A stretch of 64,000 nucleotides of DNA. Source: Archangium violaceum (GTDB lineage Bacteria; Myxococcota; Myxococcia; Myxococcales; Myxococcaceae). The DNA lies in NCBI RefSeq assembly GCF_016859125.1, contig NZ_CP069338.1, positions 7,999,501-8,063,500 of the forward strand. The letters are read 5' to 3'. Numbering within the stretch: the stretch's first letter is position 1; the number at the start of each line of letters is the position of its first letter. The translations under genes were made by a program, and so were the position numbers. Below, piece by piece: positions 20,004-30,538 of this stretch. The notes beneath the pieces were generated by a model, which was not told the origin of the DNA, did no database searches, and worked only from the letters and a program-made list of their open reading frames with translations.

Positions 20004-20240
20004 ATGTACCCGAAGTCCCGCGCACGCTCGCCACAGGCGATTCCGGCGACGGCAAATCTTCAGGTAGCTCAATTCCCCTGCCCGATTCCTGGATGCACCA
20101 AGGTATTTTACGGTACTCGCGGTGGATGGGACCGCCACGTTGAAGTGTCTGCCATCCATCCAGGCTGGTATCCGGACGTCACCGCGGCGGAGGATCGCAA
20201 GGCCCTCTTCCGCCGCGAGTACCCAAAATTTTGCACATGA
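20004..20240 (+). CDS. Tiny protein with a C2H2-type zinc finger
   Basis: A 78-residue protein with a near-classical C2H2 finger: C26-X4-C31-X13-H45-X6-H52, including the GCTKVF segment familiar from eukaryotic fingers. The tail (HPGWYPDVTAAEDRKALF) is well structured and unlike random frame translation. The ATG at 20004 is preferred to a GTG at 19989; both are in frame. It converges on the SF2 helicase gene, the stops lying 13 bases apart. The role is unknown. It could be a DNA- or RNA-binding accessory of the neighbouring helicases or an IS passenger. The antisense open frame of 106 residues is less protein-like. Confidence 0.6.
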   Translation: MYPKSRARSPQAIPATANLQVAQFPCPIPGCTKVFYGTRGGWDRHVEVSAIHPGWYPDVTAAEDRKALFRREYPKFCT

Positions 20241-20253
20241 GCCCGTGCTACGC

Positions 20254-22047
20254 TCACGACTGGGTCGAGCGCTTCTCCCATAACGCCAGGACGCGCGCAT
20301 AGCTCTTCACGTCATCCGGGAGCCCCTCATCCTGGACGTCGAGTACGGTGCACCAGTCGGTTCCTCCGTTCTTGGGGCCCCGCAGACCGCGTCCGACCAT
20401 CTGCTCATAACGAATAGCGCTCGTAGTCGGACGCGTCACGCAGACCACGTCCGCCTTTGGTGCGTCAAACCCCGTCGTCAGCACGCCGACATTGCAGAGG
20501 AATCGCAGGCTTCCGTCCCGGAATCGCTCGATAACCGAGGCTCGCTCCGTGCGCGGCGTCTGCCCCGTCACCACGGCTGCGCTCTCGTCACCGAAAGCCC
20601 GGTTGAGGGCTACCGTGAGTAGGTTCGCGTGCGCTACGGAGCAGGCGAACACCAACACTTGGCTCCGCGTTGGTAGCCGGCTCAGTGCCTTGATGATACG
20701 CGCGTTGCGCTCGGGTTCAAAACCGAGCTGCTCCAGGTAGTCGAGCGGCAGTTCCTTGAATCGTTCGTACTGCTGGCGCTGGTCCTCCGACATTGGGCGG
20801 GTTCCCTCGATTCGCAAGGGTACCGGTTTGACCTTGGCCAGGATCCCCATCTTTTGCAGCGCGGTTATCGGGTTGCTGCCCAGGGAATCCGGGCGGACGA
20901 GCCGGGCCTGGAAGTACTTTCGGAGAGTCGCGGTTTCTTCGCCCCGGGTGCGCCAGGGGGTCGCGGAAAGTCCAATGACCGGTGGCGCGCCCTGCAGGGT
21001 GCGCCACTCATGTTTAGCCCTCAGCCCGAGCGCGAGCAGCACCTCGCGGTGCTCATGAGTGATGAGCGAGTGCGCCTCGTCCACAACGACGCATGCTATC
21101 CGACGTGTGGGGATGCGCTCGAAGAACTCCGGCTTGTCCCGTGCCCAGGTAGCGAGTTGGTCGATACCGGCGATAAGGACAGTTGGCTCCTCGCTGAGTT
21201 CGATCTCATCGGGATCCCTTCCTCCCCAGAGTCGCACGATTCGGAGAGGGGCGTTGCGCCGGATGGTTTCGCCAGCGCGGTGCGGGGGAACCTGCCAGAC
21301 TTGGCGGAAGCACTCCCACGCTTGTTGTTGGAGTTCGTCACTTTGCGAGATCCAGAGCACGATGTTCCGATTCCTGCGCGCGTTTGTTTCGAGCGCGAAG
21401 TGGTCGCAGATCGCCTCGACGGTGACGCGTGTCTTTCCCGCACCGGTGGGGAGCGACATCATTGCCGCCTTTCCCTGGCCATCAAGGATGAGTTTTCGCA
21501 GGGACTTGTAGACTTCCACCTGGAACGGGTGCAGGGGCGTCAACGGCTCGACCGGGAGGATTTCCTCGTCCTTGGAAAAGGGGGCCTTTCTTGCCTGTGC
21601 TAGGACCTCCGGAAGCCCCGTGACGTCGCAGAAGGTTCGCGCCCACTTTGTGCCCTGGCGCCAGTACCCGGCCAGCACGCGCGAGCCGGTAGCGCCCTGG
21701 CTCATGTTGCCGTGGAATGCCGTGGCGCCCTTTCCAGCCATGTCCGGGTAGGCGTCCGCGAGCCTCTGCCATTGCGTCTCTGGCAATGTCTCCAGGATCT
21801 TCCACCGCAGCCATTCCCCAGTGGTGTCGTCGCCCAGCAGCCTGTGCCCCAGCAGGTCGATGACCTCCGCGATGGGTCGGGGTGGCAATCCGGGCGATAG
21901 GTGACCCGCTTGGCGGAGCGCCGCCCGGACCGCGTCTAGTTGGTTCCGGAGTGCGTTCCCGTTCGCGCTGGCCAGGAACTTCTCCCAGTCCTCGCGCGGG
22001 ATGCGCGAGAGCACCCGCTCCACTCTGTCTCGCTCCTCAGCTTCCAT
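20254..22047 (-). CDS. SF2 DEAH-box helicase, HsdR/UvrB-like
   Basis: A 597-residue superfamily 2 helicase. About 150 helical N-terminal residues precede PLTPLHPFQVEVY (Q-like motif). Walker A SLPTGAGKTRV is near residue 195, DEAH near 321, and GLSATPWR is motif III. The second RecA domain has GVLTTGFDAPKADVV and YEQMVGRGLRGPKNGG. There is no nuclease domain. It follows the RecD-like gene on the same strand with a 68-base gap, so the two are probably one operon. The helicase resembles the motor subunit of type I restriction or of several defence systems. Its specific partnership with the RecD-like protein is inferred from the layout. Confidence 0.8.
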   Translation of the reverse strand: MEAEERDRVERVLSRIPREDWEKFLASANGNALRNQLDAVRAALRQAGHLSPGLPPRPIAEVIDLLGHRLLGDDTTGEWLRWKILETLPETQWQRLADAYPDMAGKGATAFHGNMSQGATGSRVLAGYWRQGTKWARTFCDVTGLPEVLAQARKAPFSKDEEILPVEPLTPLHPFQVEVYKSLRKLILDGQGKAAMMSLPTGAGKTRVTVEAICDHFALETNARRNRNIVLWISQSDELQQQAWECFRQVWQVPPHRAGETIRRNAPLRIVRLWGGRDPDEIELSEEPTVLIAGIDQLATWARDKPEFFERIPTRRIACVVVDEAHSLITHEHREVLLALGLRAKHEWRTLQGAPPVIGLSATPWRTRGEETATLRKYFQARLVRPDSLGSNPITALQKMGILAKVKPVPLRIEGTRPMSEDQRQQYERFKELPLDYLEQLGFEPERNARIIKALSRLPTRSQVLVFACSVAHANLLTVALNRAFGDESAAVVTGQTPRTERASVIERFRDGSLRFLCNVGVLTTGFDAPKADVVCVTRPTTSAIRYEQMVGRGLRGPKNGGTDWCTVLDVQDEGLPDDVKSYARVLALWEKRSTQS

Positions 22048-22115
22048 TCTACAGCCCTCCAGGCTCCAAATGCGGTGAGGTTTGCTTCGCGGCCGCTGGC
22101 CTTCGATGTGTGGTG

Positions 22116-25100
22116 CTATTCAAGGAGCGTCTTGATGGCCAAGGCCGTCTTCTCCAGCGCCGCAGAATCGAGCCCGCCGCGTGCGTCCTCCTGAGACGTG
22201 AACAACGTCTTCCCGACCATGAACCCATTGCGCTGGTACCAGCCTCGTTTCCACTCCCAACCGCGGCGGTAGTCGGTGCGATCCATCATCCCCAGGTGCT
22301 CCCAGAGTACGAGGTCTCCGTCCGGCGTGACAAACGAGAAGTCCGGTCGCAGCCGGCCCGGCTCAGCCGTGCCCTCGCAGACGCGCTCGTATTCGTAGGG
22401 AATGTCGAGTTGGAACAGAAGATTGGCGATCACCAGTTCCGACTTGCTCCGCACAAGGTGACCTTTCTGGGTCCGGTGGATCAGGTTCTCCGCGTAAGGA
22501 ACCTCGGTTTCGCCCGCGCGTACCACCCCTGTGAAGAGGTTGGTGTTCCGGCGGGCGGTTTCTGAGCGCTCCGGCCGCGTCAGATCGAACAAGATGGACG
22601 CGTCGCCTCCCTCCACCAGCAGTACCAACTGCTCACGAGAGCGAGTCAGCGCTGTATAGAGCAACTCGCGTGAGAGCAGCCGGCAGCTCTTGGGGAGAAC
22701 GACGAACACCTTCCGGAACTCGCTGCCCTGCGCCTTGTGAACGGTGAGTGCGTAGGCCAGTTCGAGCGGACCAGTCCCTCCAGGGAAGTCTCGGCTGCTG
22801 TAGCCGAACCGCAGCCCCGGGCGTCCGGCAAACACGGCGTTGAGATAGCCCCCCTTGCCGGTTGCCATCAAACCCACCTCGCCGTTGGCCAAGTAGAACT
22901 CCTCTGAATTTTCCCCGTCGTAGCCGTTTCGTCGCTGGTTGACCGTCTGAATGACCTTGTCCTTTACGACGATGCTCTCATCGCCCAGGCTGGTGACCCA
23001 CGGGTTTGTCGCTGCTTCGAGTTCTCGCGCCCGGAAGTGCCGCTGCACCCAGCGGTTGAGGTCGTGCACGCCATGCGGATGCATTCTGACGGGGGAGAGG
23101 ATCTGCCAGCGCTCAGAGCCTTCTGGTGCATCGAAGGGGACCCAGCCTCGCTCGTCCAAACCCAATGACGTGTCGAAGCCCGCCACGTCGTTGCTGTTGC
23201 TCAATCCGAGGTGGCGGCGGAACGCCTCAAGAATCTTGGCGTGAAGATCCTCGGCATTTTTCCAGAACACGATCTCCAAATCATTGAACTGGGAGCCGAG
23301 TTCCAGGTCGCTGAGCACTCGGTCCGCATCGATGGCTTGGCGTTCGCGAGTGAACCACGAGGCGAGTCGCAGCGTGTCCGACGCGGTGTTTCCCGCCATG
23401 GCAGTCCGGACCTCTAGAGTAAGGCGAGCCAGGGCACCTGACAGTACCAGTTCTTCCTCGCCTGCTGCGGGGGCTGTCTCGAGGAATGACACGAGATCGG
23501 CGAAGGGGCGACCTACGCCGATGGGCGGCAGCTGGTTGGGGTCTCCTACCAGGATGATTCGTTGCACATGCGCCAAGTCGAGCGCATCGAGGACGGCCAA
23601 GAGGTCATCCATCGTGAGCATGGAGGATTCGTCGATGACGACCGTCTTCTCCTTGCGGTACTTCTCCTCGCCAGTGAACAGGGGCCGCTGGCGCTTGCCG
23701 TCGTAACGCTTCAGGCGGTAGAGAAACTGGGCCACCGTCATGGCCTCTGCATTGGTAGCCTTCCCCAGGCGGACGCGTGCCTTCCCAGTGGGGGCGAGCA
23801 GGAGGATTCCGTCCTTCGCGATGGCTTGGCACAACATGAGCGCACCGAGCACCGATGTCTTGCCGGTACCGGCACGTCCCACCAGAGCAGTGAGCCGACG
23901 CGAGGTAACCCGCTCCAGGGCGATGGCCTGTTCGGTGAGAGCCTCGGCATGTCGCTCATTTTTAGGGTCGAATTTGCCGCCGGCCTCAGTAATCGCCTGG
24001 ACAAGGAGCTTCTTCCAGTCTGCCTTGATGGGCGCGACTGGCTTCTGGGCACGTTTGGAGAGAATGGACCGCAGCTTCGCCTCGCGCTCTTCCAGCGGGG
24101 TGAGTTGGATGGCAGGAGTCTTGCTCCCGCCAACGCGCTCTGTGGTGACGTCCACCTGCTCAATCACCCCTTCCAGCACCGCCTGGTTTGTGGAGGGCCA
24201 ATCGCTGCCGATCTCGCACGGATGAGCGAGGTCGAGCTTGGCGGCCCTCTGGATCGCTTCTGTGACGCTCAGCAATGCATCGCCATCGTCAGCGGCCCTG
24301 CGCAGTGTGGCTACCAGGGCAGCCCGGAGGCGTCGGGGATCGTTTGGCGAGCTGACAGTAGAGGGGGCCGGGACGGGGTGCCTCGCTGCGATGGTGCTGT
24401 CCGGCAGTAGACCGCGGTCGATCATACCCACCGAGATAGGCGAGTCGTTCCGATCGCCAAGATCAACCTCACTCATGCGGTAGGGGTTCTCCAGGATCTC
24501 AAGGTCCGTGACCTGGGAGGTGGTGCCCTTCCTGCGCTCATCTGGGTCAAACCACCGCTTCGCTTGAATCGGAGTGAGGGCGAATCTGGAGAGCAGCATC
24601 AGCAGGGCCCTGCGCTCGTCAGGCAGGTTCGCCCACGATTTGCGCACCGCCTCAAGGTCGGCGGCGTACGCGGCCTGGGGTGGCTTCTTCTTGCCCCGGA
24701 GGATGGAATCTACCAGTGGCCAGGGGTTCTCGTCGGATTTGAGCTGTCCGGAGGACAGGAGTTCTAGCGACAGCGCGGTCCCGAGCCGCATTCCGAGCGC
24801 CTCGAGCACGGGCCCAAGGCCAGGGAATGCACCGCGGTCCTTCCAGGCCAGTGCGATCTGCGCGTTCAGCCACTCCTCGCGGCGCTCCCAGGGGCCCTTG
24901 GCGATACCGTGGGCACGGATTTGGCGCACCGACTCAAGGCACCGGACGAGCGTGGAGAGTGCGATGTCCGGTGGAGCCAATTCGGCGGCGTAGGAAAAGA
25001 CCCGAATGTGCGCGGGATCGGCGGGAACCGCGATCTCCCGGAGCAACTCCAGGCGGCGCTCGTCCTCGGCCGCGTTCCCCGTGGGCTCCAGGTACTCATG

Positions 25101-25805
25101 ATAGGGCAGGAGGAATCCGTCCTCCCCATCAGGGCGGATTGAGTGCCGGATCTGCCGATCCCACATGAGGTATGTGGGCTTGCCTTTCTCGACGTCGTAC
25201 GCCTTGGCCGGAGCGATCGAGGTAATGCGGCCCACTCCAACCACCAGACGCGAGATGTTATCCCCGAGTGGATGGCCCCCCTTGGAGTAGAAGAAGCTCA
25301 GGGAGCGCTCCGGGACCAAGCGGCCGAAGAACAAATCGAGGAGCGCCTGCTGCCGGGCACGACCGAACACCCATGCGCTCGCGAACGGAGAGTCCTCATC
25401 CGGCGGGAGGGGGCGTGCAAGCTTCTGATCGATTGCGTCCTGTCCATCGCGGAGCATCCAGGCGAAGGGCACCGCGAAGGTGGCAAACGGCGGGACCTTC
25501 ACCGGCGTAGGTTTGAGGTGGCCGTGTGTCTCTGCCGCTTTTTTGATTCCCACGTACGGATGCTCGAAACGCCGCGTCCACTCAAATGGGCTCATGAATG
25601 CGCCGGATTCCGCGCGGCAGGGGGGCAGCTCATCCTGAGTGAGCCCATTCCACTCGCGTCCGGCGAGCGCTTGCTCTTTTTTGTCGTCACGCTCCTCGCG
25701 GACCCGGTCCAGCACGGTGCAGAAGGAGTTGCAAGACGGCTCTTGGCAGACGCGACCGTTCCAACGAGAGTCGTGCCATGCGACACGGACGGTGAGATGG
25801 AACAT
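22116..25805 (-). CDS. RecD-like SF1B helicase with PD-(D/E)XK-like C-terminal domain
   Basis: A 1229-residue protein. The N terminus has four cysteines (C20, C25, C29, C63) spaced like a Zn or Fe-S site. About 570 residues without recognisable motifs follow. The RecD-type helicase core has GRAGTGKTS near 641-649, VVIDESSML near 720, LVGDPNQLPP near 750, YALTVHKAQGSEF near 1020 and a final LLYTALTRSREQLVLL. The last ~120 residues (VRSKSELVIANLL, RPDFSF, WEHLGM, then a WY..NG block) match a PD-(D/E)XK-type nuclease tail found on some defence helicases. The ATG at 25805 is supported by the conserved-looking HLTVRVAWHD start. The gene is followed by an SF2 helicase. It likely processes DNA ends or invading DNA. 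Confidence 0.8.
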   Translation of the reverse strand: MFHLTVRVAWHDSRWNGRVCQEPSCNSFCTVLDRVREERDDKKEQALAGREWNGLTQDELPPCRAESGAFMSPFEWTRRFEHPYVGIKKAAETHGHLKPTPVKVPPFATFAVPFAWMLRDGQDAIDQKLARPLPPDEDSPFASAWVFGRARQQALLDLFFGRLVPERSLSFFYSKGGHPLGDNISRLVVGVGRITSIAPAKAYDVEKGKPTYLMWDRQIRHSIRPDGEDGFLLPYHEYLEPTGNAAEDERRLELLREIAVPADPAHIRVFSYAAELAPPDIALSTLVRCLESVRQIRAHGIAKGPWERREEWLNAQIALAWKDRGAFPGLGPVLEALGMRLGTALSLELLSSGQLKSDENPWPLVDSILRGKKKPPQAAYAADLEAVRKSWANLPDERRALLMLLSRFALTPIQAKRWFDPDERRKGTTSQVTDLEILENPYRMSEVDLGDRNDSPISVGMIDRGLLPDSTIAARHPVPAPSTVSSPNDPRRLRAALVATLRRAADDGDALLSVTEAIQRAAKLDLAHPCEIGSDWPSTNQAVLEGVIEQVDVTTERVGGSKTPAIQLTPLEEREAKLRSILSKRAQKPVAPIKADWKKLLVQAITEAGGKFDPKNERHAEALTEQAIALERVTSRRLTALVGRAGTGKTSVLGALMLCQAIAKDGILLLAPTGKARVRLGKATNAEAMTVAQFLYRLKRYDGKRQRPLFTGEEKYRKEKTVVIDESSMLTMDDLLAVLDALDLAHVQRIILVGDPNQLPPIGVGRPFADLVSFLETAPAAGEEELVLSGALARLTLEVRTAMAGNTASDTLRLASWFTRERQAIDADRVLSDLELGSQFNDLEIVFWKNAEDLHAKILEAFRRHLGLSNSNDVAGFDTSLGLDERGWVPFDAPEGSERWQILSPVRMHPHGVHDLNRWVQRHFRARELEAATNPWVTSLGDESIVVKDKVIQTVNQRRNGYDGENSEEFYLANGEVGLMATGKGGYLNAVFAGRPGLRFGYSSRDFPGGTGPLELAYALTVHKAQGSEFRKVFVVLPKSCRLLSRELLYTALTRSREQLVLLVEGGDASILFDLTRPERSETARRNTNLFTGVVRAGETEVPYAENLIHRTQKGHLVRSKSELVIANLLFQLDIPYEYERVCEGTAEPGRLRPDFSFVTPDGDLVLWEHLGMMDRTDYRRGWEWKRGWYQRNGFMVGKTLFTSQEDARGGLDSAALEKTALAIKTLLE

Positions 25806-26077
25806 TTCGGTTTCCCCTCCTGCGCGGTCGATTCACTGCGCGCCCGATTGTACGTCGGGAAGTGCGCGTTGCGGGGCACTCTGCCGAAGAATTCGGTGAT
25901 GACGTGCTGGCCGTCGTAGCCATCCTCACCGTCCGTTGCACCACAGCCACACGCTGTTCTGGGCCCGCCCGATTTGGCGGACACTTGAGAAAAGGCGAGG
26001 ATGTCCACGGTAGAGCCGAAGAAATGCGGGCTGCGACCTTGAGGGAGCCCGTGACTGCCTGTCGAAGGGGAGGGGTC

Positions 26078-26836
26078 ATGAGCGGTAAAGCGTGGACGCG
26101 AATGTTCCTGGCCGACGATCTTGAGAGCGCGGTGATCTGCTCGGCGGGGTTCAAGCAACGCTTTGGCACACTGGCGGCGCACCCCTACGATCGGGACAAG
26201 CCTGACCGGACTGTCTGGTGGCTATTCCAGCGCACGAGCGTGAAATGGGGCAACTGGCCCGCGTACTCGCTAGGCAAGTTCTTCTTCGATCGTCCCGCTG
26301 GGCGCGGAGTCATGCGTGCAGGCATCCACATCGAAAAGGGCATCGCTCCGGAGAACGCGATGGGATACGGCGGAGGGAAGGGCAGGTACTTTGGGATGAC
26401 ACCGGACTGGGCCTGGTTCGGCTTTGTCGAGGATCTTCGTTCTGGACGGATGGCGACTGCGCTCGATGAGGTGGCGAGCCGGTCTGGCGAGCCTGCCGAG
26501 CTCACGATCGAGCCGAGCTTTCCGCTCGACGAGCCGAAGGTGCACGAGACGTTCGGGCATCATCGCTTCGTCGTGAGCAAGGGTGGAGGTCTCAAGCTCG
26601 TTGAGGAGCGCCCGCGTCCCGACAAACTCCCGGGTATCGGTAAGGTGACGTCGCTCCGCGAACTCGGAGAGCGGCTTGCACGAGCCACGACCGAGGAGCC
26701 TTGGACGTGGATCAACGTCTTCGTCTCTTGCGCGATACCGTACTGCTCCGAGCCACCCGTCGGAGCCGGCCCCGCGTGGAGTGGCACCGACTTCTGGGTG
26801 CGCGTGCTCGAACCACTAGCTGATTGGGTCAGATAG
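26078..26836 (+). CDS. Unknown protein divergent from the RecD-like helicase
   Basis: A 252-residue protein of no family I recognise. It begins at an ATG preceded by a purine-rich GAAGGGGAGGGG ribosome site; earlier in-frame starts lack one. The chain is clearly protein-like: aromatic-rich WWLFQRTSVKWGNWPAYSLG near residue 55, GGGKGRYFGM, a charged middle, and a hydrophobic C-terminal WINVFVSCAIPYC segment. No signal peptide or nucleotide-binding motif is visible. It is divergently arranged with the RecD-like gene across ~270 bases. It may belong to the same system as a sensor or modulator, or be an unrelated neighbour. Confidence 0.6.
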   Translation: MSGKAWTRMFLADDLESAVICSAGFKQRFGTLAAHPYDRDKPDRTVWWLFQRTSVKWGNWPAYSLGKFFFDRPAGRGVMRAGIHIEKGIAPENAMGYGGGKGRYFGMTPDWAWFGFVEDLRSGRMATALDEVASRSGEPAELTIEPSFPLDEPKVHETFGHHRFVVSKGGGLKLVEERPRPDKLPGIGKVTSLRELGERLARATTEEPWTWINVFVSCAIPYCSEPPVGAGPAWSGTDFWVRVLEPLADWVR

Positions 26837-26996
26837 CGACTCACATCGTCCGGCGAATAGGCTTGCCTCGGGTTGTATGCGGGTGTGCACCAGCTGCGGC
26901 ATCCCGTCATCGCCGATGCTGAAACAGGGCCTCCGGCATGTGCCCCCAATGTGCCCCTCCAGCGCGGATTCAGAGGGAATAAGGGGGTACGGCACG

Positions 26997-27107
26997 GCAC
27001 GAGACGGGATAACGATCCCGAGGAAAATCAAGGCGGTAGCGGGTAAGGGCGCGTCCTGCTTGAGGTTTCCTCCCGCCCTGCCCAGGGTTCGATCCCCGGC
27101 TCGTGCA
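26997..27107 (+). ncRNA. tRNA-like structured element of unknown identity
   Basis: A 7-bp acceptor-like helix closes the element (GCACGAG at 26997-27003 with CTCGTGC at 27100-27106). Directly before the 3' arm is a 17-base T-arm-like hairpin (27083-27099) with loop TTCGATC and one mismatch in its stem. Inside are a perfect CGGGAT-AACG-ATCCCG hairpin (27005-27020) and a GAGGAAA/TTTCCTC helix. At ~111 bases it is too long for a normal tRNA and far too short for tmRNA, and no anticodon arm is evident. It lies ~150 bases before tRNA-Arg. It may be a decayed tRNA with an insertion or a novel small RNA. Confidence 0.35.
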
Positions 27108-27253
27108 TTCCACTCCTCTGGGGAGCAGTCAGGTGGGTAGCCAACACTGGAGCCTCTCTCTACGGGAGGATGGGCGGTCCGGGCGCTGTTCGAAGAAAGC
27201 GTGCTTGCGTCATCGGGCGAAGTCGGTTACTTACCCACCCGCTGTCGCTGCCT

Positions 27254-28684
<1,431 letters not shown>

Positions 28685-28776
28685 AGGTGTTCCTCACTCC
28701 AAAACAACGGGCGGAACGCCAGCAATGCCTTGCGGGCATCACCGGGCGTCCCGCCAACAGCAACACTCGTAACGAG

Positions 28777-28920
28777 TCAGGAGATCCCTGTCCAGTTGCG
28801 AATGGCGCTTGGATCGAACCGTAGAAGGCCACCAATTTTGAGGCTCGGGAGCTCGCCCGAGGCAGAGCGTTGGTAGACCCACGACGTGCTCACCTGCAGA
28901 TAGGTTGAAACGTCCTTCAC
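28777..28920 (-). CDS. Short excisionase / helix-turn-helix protein (possibly 5'-truncated)
   Basis: A 47-residue frame, read from a GTG at 28920 to TGA at 28777, starts VKDVSTYLQVSTSWVYQR and continues LPSLKIGGLLRFDPSAIRNW, the AlpA/Xis-type winged-helix pattern used by phage excisionases. An in-frame stop at 28945-28947 leaves only 8 codons upstream and no ATG, and the ribosome site is poor. It may therefore be a remnant cut by rearrangement next to the IS1380 copy. It lies 92 bases upstream of the integrase on the same strand, the normal xis-int arrangement. Confidence 0.6.
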   Translation of the reverse strand: MKDVSTYLQVSTSWVYQRSASGELPSLKIGGLLRFDPSAIRNWTGIS

Positions 28921-29101
28921 CCCACCATATTCGCGACGACTGGCTCAAGACATGCATGAAGGCTGAGGTCGAGCGCGTTGGGTTGAGTTATCGGGCACAA
29001 GGCAGAGGAAGCCCGCCCCGGGGCAGCGGGTAGCAAGCAGGAGGAGATGGAGAGGGGAGTGGGGAGAGTGCGACACGTGAGCTGCAATTGACTCCAGGCA
29101 G

Positions 29102-30538
29102 CTACGTGATGTGCGCTGTGCTCAGCGAGCCCAGCTTCGTCCACAGCTTCTGCCAGAGGCTGGCCGACTCCCGGCCAATGACCAGCACCACTCTTCTGGC
29201 GTGTAACAGCACCCGCGCGGCTACTTTGAGCACCCGCTCGCGCACACGGAGCAGCCCCAGCCCTCGCCCGTGGCCTGCTCCATCAGCACGCGCGCGGCGT
29301 GCACCAGGTTGTAGGCCAGGGCATTGAGCAACAGGCGTACCTCGTTGTTGGCGAAGGCGTCGATGGACACCGCGCGCTGGACGGGCGGCTGCCCCCGGTA
29401 CTTGGACTTGGGCCGTCTGGCCGAGGAGAGCGCCGGGGCCAGCACGTCCATGAGCTCTCCGAAGTGGCCCTCCGCCGTGCCGCGTTGGCGGTAGTGCTCC
29501 AGCAGCGCCTCGGCCGGCATCTGCTCCTTGCTCCAGCTCGTCACCAGCCAGAAGGCGTGCGGGAAGAGCTCGTCCTTCCTCTCCAGCACTACCAACACCA
29601 CGCGCCGCGCACGGCTCCAGCCCTGCGCCTGGTACTCCCATTCGTACAGGTGGGTGCCCGGCTCCCCTGCGGCACTCCCGAATTCATGAAGCGCGGCAGC
29701 GCCGCCTCCCGCTGCAACACGCTGGTGTTGCGCACGCGCGCCACGTAGGGCGTGCCTCGCTCCTCCAGCTTCGCCAGCAGCTTCTCCTCGGGAAAGCCCG
29801 CGTCGAAGCGCACCGCCGCCACCTCACACACCTCCTTCTCCACTCGCCCCAGCAACTCGTCGATGAATTCCAGCGCTCCATTGGCGCTGTGCACGTTTCC
29901 CTCGCGCAACCTCACGTCCAGCAGGTCTCCCGTCTCGGCCAGACTGGCGACAATCGGGTGGTACATGCGTACTCCGTAGTGCCCGTTGTACGCGCTGCCC
30001 TCCTGGTGCCCATGCACCTCCACCGGCAACCCGTCCACGTCCACCGTCACCTGCTTGAGCTTCTGGCCCTTGGGCTGCTGCGCCTCAGCCTCCGCCCCGT
30101 CTGCCACACCAGCGCCTCGTGCAGCACCTTCCGGTTTTCCTCTCGCGCCAACATGGCCGTCAGCCGCGACAAGGTGGGCTGTGAGGCCAACCCCTCCGCT
30201 CCCCCCTCTTTCCCCCTCAGCGGCACGCTGCTCTTGCTGTCCGACACCGCCAACCTCAACGCCGCGTCCCTCCTGAGCGCGTCCGCGTCGTCGTGGTCTC
30301 TCCACCCTTGCCCCAACAGCAGAAGGTCCGTGCGCACCAACTCCCTCAGCGAGTGGGTTATCCGCTTCTCGTCTCGCGTGTCCGTCAACATCTCCCCCAG
30401 CCAGCGCGTCAGCCCCAACCGCTCGTCCACCTCCCTCAGCAGCACCGCACCTGCCTCCGACGTCAACCGCTCCGCCCTCGCCTCCAGCTTCACGGAGCCG
30501 TTGAACTCCAGCCCGAAGTCGTTGAGGATTTCACCCAT
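29102..30538 (-). pseudogene. IS1380-family transposase, broken by frameshifts
   Basis: Read from the ATG at 30538, the translation opens GEILNDFGLEFNGSVKLEA and continues with SLRELVRTDLLLLGQGW, LRLAVSDSKSSVPL and LSRLTAMLA, typical of IS1380 transposases. It then has to change frame three times to stay homologous: near 30110 (entering VTVDVDGLPVEVHGHQEGSA, the catalytic DDE region), near 29620 (entering WLVTSWSKEQMPAE and HYRQRGTAEGHFGEL) and near 29270 (to the C-terminal end at 29102). A continuous product of ~460 residues is thus no longer made. The IS left end is probably near 30650, where CCTTATTCACGAGAGGTGC occurs on the minus strand; the other end was not located. Confidence 0.75.
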
